Origin: Glycomyces harbinensis
Lineage (GTDB): Bacteria; Actinomycetota; Actinomycetes; Mycobacteriales; Micromonosporaceae
NCBI RefSeq assembly: GCF_900101745.1
Contig: NZ_FNAD01000006.1
Span: 248,001 to 312,000, forward strand
DNA length: 64,000 nucleotides
Direction: 5' to 3'
The notes beneath the pieces were generated by a model. The model was given only the letters and a program-made list of their open reading frames with translations, searched no databases and was not told the DNA's origin. Positions 56,153-64,000 of the stretch are shown here, piece by piece; the first letter of the stretch is position 1; each line of letters begins with the position of its first letter. Both the position numbers and the translations under genes were made by a program.

Positions 56153-59100
56153 GTGCCCGAGGTGATCGAATTCCCGATCGGCGGAGCGGACCTGCCCGCG
56201 TTCCAGCCCGGCCCGCTCGACGCCGAGGCCGGATGGCGCGACCACCGAGTCGAACTGCGCACCGCCGTGCCTTCTGAAGGGCATGGGCCCGAAGGGCACT
56301 GGCTGCTGCGCCTCGAATTCGACGCCGGACACGGGCCGTGCCCCGACCTGCTGATCGACCTCGACGGCGAACGCACGGGCCTTTTCCATCCCGAGGTCGT
56401 TCGCGAGGACCGCGCCGAGGTCTACCGGCACGGGCCCATCGCCGGATCGGCGATCCTCGAAGTGCCGCTCGGGCCGCTCGCGGCGGGGCGGCACGCCATC
56501 GGCCTGACCACGACGCTCGACACGGCGGCCGCGACCGGCCCCGTCGCCGACCCCGGCGGGCCGACCCGCCACCGCGAGCAGTTCGGCCACCACTTCGGCA
56601 GCGGCATCACCTGGCGGCGCCTCGCGCTCGTCTCCTACGACGCGGCCGAAGCGAATGGCGTCCCGACCGCTCCCGCCACCGAGCCCGGAGCGCCGATCGG
56701 GACCGCGACCGAAGTGCCGACCGCACCCGCGACCAGGGCCGCATCGGGAGCGCCGAGCGCGAGTGCTCCCGGCGCGCCGACCGCCGCGCACGTCGACCTC
56801 CGGTCGACGCCGCTGTTCATCGAATCCGAAGGGCTGCAACAGCTCATCGACCTGACGGTCACGGTGCCGATCGGCACTGAACCGCCGCGCACCGCCGAAG
56901 TCCGTATCGGCGACCGGACCTGGACGCACGGCCTCACCCGTCCCGGGCGCGACTTCGGCCAGTTCCGCGTCCGCTTCCCGGTCCCCGAACTCGCCGGGCC
57001 CACCGAGACCGAAGTGCGCCTCGGCAGTGTCGATCCCAACGCCGCCGGTTCCGGCGGTGTGGACTCGGGCGACGCCGCGGGCAACCGCGTCGCCAACGGC
57101 GGCGGCGGTTTCGAGGTTGCCGCAACCGACGGCACCGGTGCCGATGACGCGGGCTTCAGCGATGTCGCCGCCAGCCCGGCCGCCAACGGCGCCACCGGCG
57201 GCGGTACCGCCGCCACCGACCGAGTCCGCTCCTTCAGCCGCGAACCCGTCGCGTTCATCCTCGAACCCAAGCGCAAGTGGACCGTTCACCTCATCCCGCA
57301 CGTCCACCTCGACGTCGGCTACACCGACGTCCAGGGCAAAGTGCTCGAACTCCACTCCCGCAACCTCGACCGCGCCCTGGCCGCGCTCGACCGGAACGCG
57401 GACTTCGCGTTCTCCGTGGACGGCTCCCTCATCGTCGCCCAGTACCTCGCGACCCGCTCCCCGGAGAGGTCCGAGCGCGTGCTCGCCGCGCTCCGCTCCG
57501 GCCGCGTCTCCGTCAACGCCTTCCACTCGCTCTTCCTGTCCGGGGTCGCGAGCCTCGAAGAGGTCTACCGCGCCGCCTACCTCGCCGCGCGGCTGCGCGA
57601 GGACCACGGCGTCCCCGTCGACTACGCCAACCTCACCGACGTCCCCTCCTACAGCGCCGCCGTCCCGTCCATGCTGCGCGCCTTGGGCATCGACGCGTTC
57701 GTCGGCATCGAGAACCACCACCGAGGCGGCAACGCCGACTCCGACCTCCAGCACCTGGCCAGCCCCGTCATGTGGGAAGGCGTCGACGGCTCCCGCGTTC
57801 TCGCCCACTTCTCCGACACCTACTCGCAGCTGCGGTTCATGGCCGGCGACCCCCAGACCCTCCCCGGCGGCGCGCACGCCCTCGACCGGTTCCTCGCCCG
57901 CTACGAGCGGGACGACTACCTCCCGCACGACCTGCCCGTCATCGGCACCCACGCCGACAACGAAGACCTCGCCGACGGCGACGCCGCGTTCGCCGCCCGC
58001 TGGAACGCCGCCTACGCCTGGCCCCGGATCGCGGTGTCCACCATGGCCGGATACCTCGACGCGGTCCGGCCCCTCGCCGACCGGCTCCCGGTGTGGCGCG
58101 GCGACGGCGGCTCCTACTGGGAGGACGGCGTCGGCACCGGCGCCACCGTCGCCGCCGAGCACCGCCGCACCCAGACCGCGCTCCCCGTAGCCGAAGCGCT
58201 CACCGCGCTCGTCGCCCGGGCCGACGACACCTACCGCCCCAACCGCGCCGCCCTCGACGCCGCCTGGGAAGGCGCCCTCTTCGGCTGCGAGCACACCTGG
58301 ACCTGGTCCCACGCCAACGCCCACCCGCACGGCGAACAGGTCGGCGACCAGCTCGACTGGAAGCGCCACCAGGTCCACACCGGCCACCGCAACGCCGTTG
58401 ACGAGACCCGCCGCGCCCTCTCCCAGCTCGGCGAACTCGTCACCACCGACGGCCCCACGGTGCTCGCGCACAACCCGCTCGGCTGGGCCCGCGACGTCGA
58501 GATCGAAGTCGAAGCCCCCGCCGGGACCCCGTTCCTCCTCAACGGCGCCCCGCTCCCGACCGAGGCGCTCGCCGACTGCGACGGCCTCGTACGCCACCGA
58601 CTCACCGTCCCCGACGTGCCGCCCTTCGGCTACCGCACCGTCCCCATGGGCTCGGCCCGCACCCTCGCTCCCGGCGAGGAAGGCGGCCAGGCCGAACGCG
58701 CCGCCGCCGCGGGCGACGACTGGCGTCCCGTCCCCGAGACGCTGACGACCGACCGCTGGGAACTCGCCCTCGCCCCCGACACCGGCGCGGTCCGCTCCCT
58801 CACCCACCGCCCGACCGGCCGGACCCTGCTCGACACCAGCTCCGCGTGGCACCTCGGCGACGTCCTCTACGTCCTCAACGGACCCGACACCCTCACCCGC
58901 GGCGACCATCCGGACGCCTTCACGCACTCCGGTGCGCCGCATACGCATCCGCACCCGCCGCGCAGCACCCTCTCGGGCCGCCGCCCGATCGCCGACCCGC
59001 CCGAACTCACCGTCACCGCCGCCGCGATGCGCCCGGTCGGCCTGCGCCGCACCTACGACGGCTGGCGCCTGCGCACCGTCGGCACCGCCCCGAACCTCCC

Positions 59101-59920
59101 GCACGTCGAAGTCGACCTCCTCCTGCGCGACGGCGACGACCGCGTCGACGTCCTCGTCCGCCTCGAAAAGAAGCGCGAACTCGCGAAGGAGGCCGTCTAC
59201 GTCGCCTTCCCCTTCGCCGCCGAGGACCCGCGCCTGGCCTACGACCGCCAGCAGGGCTGGATCGACCCGGCCACCGACCACGCCCCCGGCGCCTGCCACG
59301 AGTGGTTCACCACCCAGTACGGCGTGACCGTCTCCTCCGGGCCGGGCGGCCCCGCCGTCGTGTGGACCAGCGCCGACGCGCCCCTGTTCACCGCCGGCGA
59401 CATCGTCCGCGGCGCCTGGCCCGAACAGTTCCACATCCCCAACGGCTCGATCTTCTCGTGGGTCATGAACAACTACTGGCCCACCAACACCCCGCCCGAA
59501 CAGGACGGCACCCTCGAACTGCGGTACGCGTTCACGCCGATGCCCGCCTTCGACGCCGCCGCGGCGGGCCGCTTCGGCCGCGAGGTCCGCTTCCCCGGTG
59601 TCCCCGGCGAAGTGAACCGGCTCGACAAGTTCGACACCGAACCCAGGCCACTCCCAGCCGACGCCGCCTCCCTGCTCGACCTCGACCTGCCGCCCGAAGT
59701 CCACGCCACCGTCGCCGAACCGCGCGACCGCCGCGGCCTCCTCGTGCGCTTCCAGGACCTCTCCGGGCGCGGCACCCGAGTGCCGCTCCCGACCACCGGC
59801 ACCGCGGTGCGCTGCACCGCCGACGAGACCCCGCTCGAACCGCTCCTCGACGCCACGGTCACCTTGCGGCCCTGGGAAGTCGTTTCGATCCTCCTGCACG
59901 AGAACGGAGACGCCCGATGA
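56153..59920 (+). CDS. Large divergent GH38-like (alpha-mannosidase-fold) protein
   Basis: A 1,255-residue cytosolic protein. The GH38 N-terminal barrel starts with TVHLIPHVHLDVGYTD (metal ligands His383, His385, Asp387 by analogy), continues through NLTDVPSYSAAVPSMLRALG (Asp496, matching the DxFGHS site of classical enzymes), GTHADNED and CEHTWTW, and is followed by beta domains to the end. The place where classical enzymes carry the nucleophile (GGWxMxDE) reads FHSLFLSGVASLEE here, with no Asp. Two low-complexity linkers, Ala/Pro/Thr-rich (169-212) and Gly/Ala-rich (293-360), split an N-terminal beta region of about 370 residues. GTG at 56153 follows AAGGGGAG. Probably acts on imported oligosaccharides; activity uncertain. 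Confidence 0.75.
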   Translation: MPEVIEFPIGGADLPAFQPGPLDAEAGWRDHRVELRTAVPSEGHGPEGHWLLRLEFDAGHGPCPDLLIDLDGERTGLFHPEVVREDRAEVYRHGPIAGSAILEVPLGPLAAGRHAIGLTTTLDTAAATGPVADPGGPTRHREQFGHHFGSGITWRRLALVSYDAAEANGVPTAPATEPGAPIGTATEVPTAPATRAASGAPSASAPGAPTAAHVDLRSTPLFIESEGLQQLIDLTVTVPIGTEPPRTAEVRIGDRTWTHGLTRPGRDFGQFRVRFPVPELAGPTETEVRLGSVDPNAAGSGGVDSGDAAGNRVANGGGGFEVAATDGTGADDAGFSDVAASPAANGATGGGTAATDRVRSFSREPVAFILEPKRKWTVHLIPHVHLDVGYTDVQGKVLELHSRNLDRALAALDRNADFAFSVDGSLIVAQYLATRSPERSERVLAALRSGRVSVNAFHSLFLSGVASLEEVYRAAYLAARLREDHGVPVDYANLTDVPSYSAAVPSMLRALGIDAFVGIENHHRGGNADSDLQHLASPVMWEGVDGSRVLAHFSDTYSQLRFMAGDPQTLPGGAHALDRFLARYERDDYLPHDLPVIGTHADNEDLADGDAAFAARWNAAYAWPRIAVSTMAGYLDAVRPLADRLPVWRGDGGSYWEDGVGTGATVAAEHRRTQTALPVAEALTALVARADDTYRPNRAALDAAWEGALFGCEHTWTWSHANAHPHGEQVGDQLDWKRHQVHTGHRNAVDETRRALSQLGELVTTDGPTVLAHNPLGWARDVEIEVEAPAGTPFLLNGAPLPTEALADCDGLVRHRLTVPDVPPFGYRTVPMGSARTLAPGEEGGQAERAAAAGDDWRPVPETLTTDRWELALAPDTGAVRSLTHRPTGRTLLDTSSAWHLGDVLYVLNGPDTLTRGDHPDAFTHSGAPHTHPHPPRSTLSGRRPIADPPELTVTAAAMRPVGLRRTYDGWRLRTVGTAPNLPHVEVDLLLRDGDDRVDVLVRLEKKRELAKEAVYVAFPFAAEDPRLAYDRQQGWIDPATDHAPGACHEWFTTQYGVTVSSGPGGPAVVWTSADAPLFTAGDIVRGAWPEQFHIPNGSIFSWVMNNYWPTNTPPEQDGTLELRYAFTPMPAFDAAAAGRFGREVRFPGVPGEVNRLDKFDTEPRPLPADAASLLDLDLPPEVHATVAEPRDRRGLLVRFQDLSGRGTRVPLPTTGTAVRCTADETPLEPLLDATVTLRPWEVVSILLHENGDAR

Positions 59921-61128
59921 GACGGCGAAGCCTCCTCGGCGCCACCGCCGCGGCCACCGGCACCGCGCTGATCGGCGCACCCGCCGCCGCCCAGACGACC
60001 GGACCGCGCGTCGGCACCTGGGCCGCGGGCGCCTACGGCCTCACCGGCGTCACCTTCGGCGCCCAGACCGGCCGGTTCATCCTGCGCACCAGCGTCGGCG
60101 GCACCAACCCCCGCCTGCGCCTCTCCAACGTCGCAGGCGCCGAACCGATCACCGTCACCAGCGTCCACCTCGGACTCCACGCCGGAGGCGGCGCCGTCGC
60201 GGCGGGCACCAACCGCCCCGTCACCTTCGGCGGCGCCGACACCGTCGTCATCGCCGCCGGTGCGGTCGTCCTCTCCGACCCCGTCGACCTCGTGCTCGCA
60301 CCCGAAGCGGACCTCGCCGTCAGCGTCCACGCGCCCGCACCGATCGGCGACGTCACCGGCCACAGCATCGCCGCGCAGCGCTCGTACCTCACCACCGGCG
60401 GCGACCACGCCGCCGACGAGACGGCCGCCGCGTTCACCGCGACCGTCTCGCAGTGGTACCTCATCGACGAACTCACGGTTGAACTCGAAGCCGACGGCGG
60501 ATCCGTCGTCTGCCTCGGCGACTCGATCACCGACGGCGTCGGCTCGGTGGCGGGCACCAACCAGCGCTGGCCCGACTTCCTGGCCCGGCGGCTCCTCGCC
60601 GCCGGCGGCGCGCTGAGCCGCGTCGGCGTCCTCAACGAAGGCATCGCCGGCAACCGCGTCCTGTGGAACAGCGCCTCGCCGTCGAGCCAGGCCCGGCTCG
60701 ACCGCGACGTGCTCTCCCATCCCGGCGTCCACGCGGTCGTCCTCGTCGAGGGCATCAACGACATCGCGGGCGGCAAGGCCGCAAGCCCGGGCGACCTCAT
60801 CGACGCCTACGGCCACCTGCGCGAACGCCTCAACCTCCACGGCATCCGCCTCGTCTGCGGCACCATCACGCCGTGGCTGGGCTCGGCGAGTTTCACCGAA
60901 CCGAAAGAGGCGATCCGGACGGCCGTCAACACCGCCGTCCGCGACGGCCTCGCCGACGGCACGGTCGACTTCGACGCCGCCGTCCGCGACCCCGACGACC
61001 CCAGGCGCCTGCTCCCGGCATACGACTCCGGCGGCGGCGTCCACCTCACCCCGGCCGGATACCAGGCCATGGCCGGAGCAGTCGACCTCGCGCTGCTCGG
61101 GCCCCAACCCTTCACCAGTAGAACCTGA
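59917..61128 (+). CDS. Secreted SGNH/GDSL hydrolase, altered DxxH motif
   Basis: A 403-residue exported protein with a Tat-like leader (MRRRSLLGATAAATGTALIG, cleavage near APAAA). A beta-rich N-terminal half precedes the SGNH domain (from about 195): VVCLGDSITDG (nucleophile Ser203), NEGIAGNRVL (Gly/Asn of the oxyanion hole), VEGINDI (Asn281) and GGGVHLTPAGY (His376). Three residues before the His, where the catalytic Asp normally sits, is Gly373. Relatives deacetylate carbohydrates outside the cell. ATG overlaps the GH38-like stop (ATGA). Either a Ser-His dyad operates, Asp370 substitutes, or activity is reduced. Confidence 0.85.
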   Translation: MRRRSLLGATAAATGTALIGAPAAAQTTGPRVGTWAAGAYGLTGVTFGAQTGRFILRTSVGGTNPRLRLSNVAGAEPITVTSVHLGLHAGGGAVAAGTNRPVTFGGADTVVIAAGAVVLSDPVDLVLAPEADLAVSVHAPAPIGDVTGHSIAAQRSYLTTGGDHAADETAAAFTATVSQWYLIDELTVELEADGGSVVCLGDSITDGVGSVAGTNQRWPDFLARRLLAAGGALSRVGVLNEGIAGNRVLWNSASPSSQARLDRDVLSHPGVHAVVLVEGINDIAGGKAASPGDLIDAYGHLRERLNLHGIRLVCGTITPWLGSASFTEPKEAIRTAVNTAVRDGLADGTVDFDAAVRDPDDPRRLLPAYDSGGGVHLTPAGYQAMAGAVDLALLGPQPFTSRT

Positions 61129-61140
61129 TCGGAGCTGATC

Positions 61141-62787
61141 ATGAGTGACATCCACATCGGCAGGCGCGGCCTGCTGCGAGCGACCGGCGGCGCCGCCGTC
61201 ATCGCCGCCTCCGGAGGCCTCGCCGCCTGCGGCGACGGCGCCGGCACCGGCGAAGCCCAGTCCCTGAGCGAGACCGGCGTCGAACTGCCGAGCTACATTC
61301 CCACCGAACTCGCCGCCCCGGACCTCGCCGCCACCGAGGACGGCGTCCTCGCCGGGTACTACCGGTTCCCGCGCGACCTCGTGAACGCCTTCGAGGCCCC
61401 GCCCGCCGACGGCGCCGGCACCGTCTCGATCCTCACCAACATGTTCAACCCGGTCCCGCCCGGCATGGGCGACAACGCCTACTGGCAGGCTGTCAACGAC
61501 TCGGTCGGCGCCGAACTCGACATCACCATGACCCCGGCGGCGGACTACCTCGCGAAGCTCTCCACGGTCATCGCCAGCGGCGACCTGCCCGACATGATGC
61601 TGATCGCCTCGACCCTCGCCAACCGCTCCGAGGTCCTGAGCAACCTCTGCGCCGACCTGTCCGGGCACCTCTCGGGCGACAAGGTCGCCGACTACCCGTT
61701 CCTCGCGAACTTCCCGACCGACTCCTGGCTCCCGAGCGTCTACAACGGCGGCATCTACGGCATCCCGAACCCGCGCGCGATCGTCGGCACCGTCATGTTC
61801 GCCCGTTCGGACCTGTTCGCGGCGAAGAGCCTCAACCTCGCGCCCGGCAGCTTCGACGAACTCGTGGAGATCGCCACCGAGCTGACCGACCCGGGCGCGA
61901 ACCGCTGGGCCTTCGGCAACCCGCGCGGCCTCATCACCTACGTCGCCAACATGCTCGGCGTCCCGAACGTGTGGCGCGAGGAGGGCGGCAAGTTCACCTC
62001 CGAGTTCGAGACCGAGGAGCGCCGCGAAGCGGTCGCCCGCGTGGCCGAACTCGTCGAGGCCGGGCTCTTCCACCCCGACGCCGCGAGCGAGAACATCAAC
62101 CTGCGCGACCTGCTCGGCAACGGCACCATCGCGATCGGACCCGACGGGTACGCCGCCTGGGACCTCATCGCCGACACCTACGGCATCGAGATCGCCGGCG
62201 TCCCCGCCCCGTCCTACGACGGCGGCGGCGAGGGCGTCCAGCGCGCCGGGTCGGCCAGCTTCGGCATGATCGCGTTCAAGCAGGCCGACGACGACCGGAT
62301 CGCCCAGCTCCTGTCGGTCGCGAACTGGCTCGCCGCCCCCATCGGCAGCAACGAGTACATGCTCCGCAAGTTCGGCGTTGAAGGCCGGCACTTCAACTGG
62401 GAGGGCGACACGCCCGTCAAGACCGAGCTCGGCTCCAACGAGACCACCGTCCCGTTCGAGTACGTCACCGACGCCACGCCGATCCTCGGCCCGCGCGAGC
62501 AGGCCCGCGTGGACGCCCAGCGCGCCTACCAGGAGACCGTGATCTCCCGGGTCGTCCGCGACCCGTCGATCGGCTTCTACTCAGACACCGCGATCAACAA
62601 GGCGGGGGAGCTGTCCGACATCGTCAAGGCCGCCGAACTCGACATCGTCTCCGGCCGCAAGGGCATCGAGGCCTGGGACGAGGCCGTCTCGGCGTGGCGC
62701 GCCGCGGGCGGCGACGACATCCGCGCCGAGTACGAGGCCGCGGTCGCCGAGACCGAGGCGTCCCCGTCCGAGAGCGCCGGGAACTGA
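61141..62787 (+). CDS. Lpl-type oligosaccharide-binding lipoprotein
   Basis: A 548-residue extracellular binding protein. The leader GRRGLLRATGGAAVIAASGG is Tat-like and ends in the lipobox LAAC. The length and the segments PDMMLIASTLANRSEVLSNL, YGIPNPRAIVGTVMFARSDL and VSRVVRDPSIGFYSDTAINK-like DPSIGFYSD fit the large LplA/YtcQ class that binds complex oligosaccharides. Thirteen bases after the esterase stop; one-base overlap with the permease. Its ligand should be the unknown substrate of this locus. Confidence 0.88.
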   Translation: MSDIHIGRRGLLRATGGAAVIAASGGLAACGDGAGTGEAQSLSETGVELPSYIPTELAAPDLAATEDGVLAGYYRFPRDLVNAFEAPPADGAGTVSILTNMFNPVPPGMGDNAYWQAVNDSVGAELDITMTPAADYLAKLSTVIASGDLPDMMLIASTLANRSEVLSNLCADLSGHLSGDKVADYPFLANFPTDSWLPSVYNGGIYGIPNPRAIVGTVMFARSDLFAAKSLNLAPGSFDELVEIATELTDPGANRWAFGNPRGLITYVANMLGVPNVWREEGGKFTSEFETEERREAVARVAELVEAGLFHPDAASENINLRDLLGNGTIAIGPDGYAAWDLIADTYGIEIAGVPAPSYDGGGEGVQRAGSASFGMIAFKQADDDRIAQLLSVANWLAAPIGSNEYMLRKFGVEGRHFNWEGDTPVKTELGSNETTVPFEYVTDATPILGPREQARVDAQRAYQETVISRVVRDPSIGFYSDTAINKAGELSDIVKAAELDIVSGRKGIEAWDEAVSAWRAAGGDDIRAEYEAAVAETEASPSESAGN

Positions 62788-63770
62788 TGGCGGCCGCGGT
62801 GAGCGACACGCGGGCGACGGCGCAGGCAGGGGCCGGACCGGCCGCGGCCCCGAAGCCGCGCGCCCGGCGCCGGGCGAGGCTGCGCCGGGACCGGCTCCTG
62901 CTGCTGCTCGCCGCGCCCGGCATCGCCGTCGTCCTGCTCTTCCACTACCTGCCGCTGGCCGGGAACGTCATCGCGTTCAAGGACTACCAGCCGTACATCG
63001 GCATCGTGGACTCCCCGTGGGTCGGCTTCGCGAACTTCTCGGTCATCTGGAACGGCGACCCCGAGTTCCTGAACGCGCTCACGAACACGCTCGTGATCTC
63101 GTTCGTGCAGGTCGCGTTCGTGTTCCCGATCCCGATCGTCCTGGCGCTCATGCTCAACTCGCTGCTCAGCGAGCGGTTGAAGCGCCTCGTGCAGTCGGTG
63201 CTGTACCTGCCGCACTTCATGTCCTGGGTGGTCGTGGTCGCGATCTTCCAGCAAATGCTCGGCAACGCCGGGTTGTTCAACACGTTCCTGCGCACGCACG
63301 AGCTGGGCGACTTCAACATCCTCGGCAACCCGGACCTGTTCATCCCCTTGATCACCGCGCAGGTGATCTGGAAGGACGCGGGCTGGGGCACGATCATCTT
63401 CCTCGCGGCACTGTCGCGAGTGGACACCGAGCTGTACGAGGCGAGCGCCGTCGACGGGGCCTCGCGGATGCGCCAGCTCTGGCACGTGACCCTGCCGAGC
63501 ATCCGCGGCGTCGTCGTGCTGCTGCTCATCCTCAAACTGGGAGACGCGCTCACCGTGGGCTTCGAACAGATCATCCTGCAACGCGACGCGGTCGGCGCCG
63601 ACGCCTCCGAAGTGCTCGACACGTACGTGTACTACAACGGCATCATCGGCGGCGACTGGGGCGTCTCGGCCGCGGTCGGACTCGTGAAGGGCCTGGTCGG
63701 GCTGATACTCGTCTATCTCGCGAACAAGTTCGCGCACCTCCTCGGCGAGAGCGGGGTGTACCAGAAATGA
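62787..63770 (+). CDS. Lpl-type sugar ABC permease (LplB-like)
   Basis: A 327-residue membrane protein with a basic Ala/Pro-rich cytosolic head (about 35 residues) and six hydrophobic segments. HYLPLAGNVIAFKDYQPYIG is the LplB-type head after the first segment, YLPHFMSWVVVVAIFQQMLG the conserved segment, and EASAVDGASRMRQLWHVTLP the EAA loop that meets the ATPase. ATG at 62787 overlaps the upstream stop by one base, and the stop overlaps the next permease (ATGA). No ATPase gene is seen before the window ends. Confidence 0.92.
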   Translation: MAAAVSDTRATAQAGAGPAAAPKPRARRRARLRRDRLLLLLAAPGIAVVLLFHYLPLAGNVIAFKDYQPYIGIVDSPWVGFANFSVIWNGDPEFLNALTNTLVISFVQVAFVFPIPIVLALMLNSLLSERLKRLVQSVLYLPHFMSWVVVVAIFQQMLGNAGLFNTFLRTHELGDFNILGNPDLFIPLITAQVIWKDAGWGTIIFLAALSRVDTELYEASAVDGASRMRQLWHVTLPSIRGVVVLLLILKLGDALTVGFEQIILQRDAVGADASEVLDTYVYYNGIIGGDWGVSAAVGLVKGLVGLILVYLANKFAHLLGESGVYQK

Positions 63771-64000
63771 CCGTCCTCACCAGTCGGAAACCGGTGCGGC
63801 GCAACGTCAACGGCACGCCCCCGCCGGGGCTCGCGATGCGCGGCGCGAAGGGCCTGATCCTCCTGATCGCGTGCGCGCTCGTCGTGGTCCCGTTCCTGTC
63901 GGTCGTCTCGACGAGCCTGGCCGACCAGCAGCAGATCACCGAGGCCGGCGGCTACGTCCTGTGGCCCGAGCGCCCGAACCTCGACGCCTACCGCGCGATC
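63767..64000 (+). CDS. Lpl-type sugar ABC permease (LplC-like), N-terminal part
   Basis: The first 78 residues are visible: a cytosolic head, one hydrophobic segment (GLILLIACALVVVPFLSVVS) and the LplC-like extracellular run EAGGYVLWPERPNLDAYRAI. The rest lies beyond the right edge. It should pair with LplB to form the channel. Confidence 0.88.
   Translation, partial: MTVLTSRKPVRRNVNGTPPPGLAMRGAKGLILLIACALVVVPFLSVVSTSLADQQQITEAGGYVLWPERPNLDAYRAI

Noticed and set aside
56102-59980. Very long minus-strand open frame opposite the GH38-like gene
   Set aside because: It is Gly/Val/Ala/Arg-rich without any family motif, has no ribosome site, and mirrors the high-GC codon pattern of the plus-strand gene.

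Overview
The window looks like chromosomal DNA of a high-GC soil actinobacterium. Coding sequence is strongly G/C-ending in third positions, GTG starts are common, several secreted proteins carry twin-arginine-like leaders, many extracellular enzymes end in ricin-type (beta-trefoil) lectin domains, and two sugar importers have no ATPase gene of their own, as in streptomycetes that share one ATPase. Genus cannot be fixed from the sequence; Streptomyces-, Glycomyces- or Micromonospora-like are all possible. I saw no tRNA, rRNA, CRISPR array, phage or intact insertion sequence. About 40 genes are confidently called, and almost all concern taking up and breaking down plant or microbial glycans, esters and fatty acids.

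Layout. 1-1.7 kb: a partial aldo/keto reductase divergent from a TetR regulator across a twin palindromic operator; an inverted second copy of that operator lies 1 kb away, next to an IS5-like transposase remnant. 1.7-2.6 kb: a SpoU-type RNA methyltransferase. 2.7-8 kb: a complete five-gene branched-chain-amino-acid-type ABC importer, followed by a 1,184-residue secreted ThuA/sugar-dehydrogenase/PKD/CBM/lectin protein (8-11.6 kb). 11.8-18.4 kb: a secreted GH95 alpha-fucosidase and GH2 beta-galactosidase that end in nearly the same lectin module. 18.5-22.7 kb (minus): a fructose/ribose-type importer preceded by its LacI regulator, divergent from a secreted GH5 cellulase-like enzyme (22.9-24.4 kb) whose promoter carries a perfect 18-bp LacI-type palindrome. 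24.6-33.1 kb: a second LacI regulator, a maltose-type importer (binding protein plus two permeases) with a cytosolic esterase as its fourth gene, a Met-rich-repeat lipoprotein, and a cytosolic GH51 arabinofuranosidase. The importer and GH51 promoters carry similar central-CG operators, which suggests an arabino-oligosaccharide regulon.

33-44 kb is mixed: a sulfotransferase, LysR with a divergent EamA exporter, an MFS transporter, a very acidic 11-loop DxDGDG protein, a His-rich copper-type P1B ATPase behind a CsoR-like operator, and an MFS/carboxylesterase pair. 44.1-50.1 kb: a four-gene minus-strand fatty-acid activation/oxidation operon (thiolase, SDR, acyl-CoA synthetase, TetR) with a palindromic TetR-type operator and a divergent hydrolase.

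50.2-64 kb is the most unusual locus: a LacI regulator and an FAD oxidoreductase on the minus strand, divergent from two more related FAD oxidoreductases, a divergent GH38-like protein that appears to lack the usual nucleophile motif, a secreted SGNH esterase whose DxxH aspartate is glycine, and an Lpl-type oligosaccharide importer that runs off the right edge. Stops and starts overlap or nearly touch through the plus-strand run, so it reads as one operon. I propose it as an oxidoreductase-assisted glycan catabolism system with unknown substrate. A recurring design is a sigma70-like promoter with a palindromic operator centred just downstream of the predicted transcription start.
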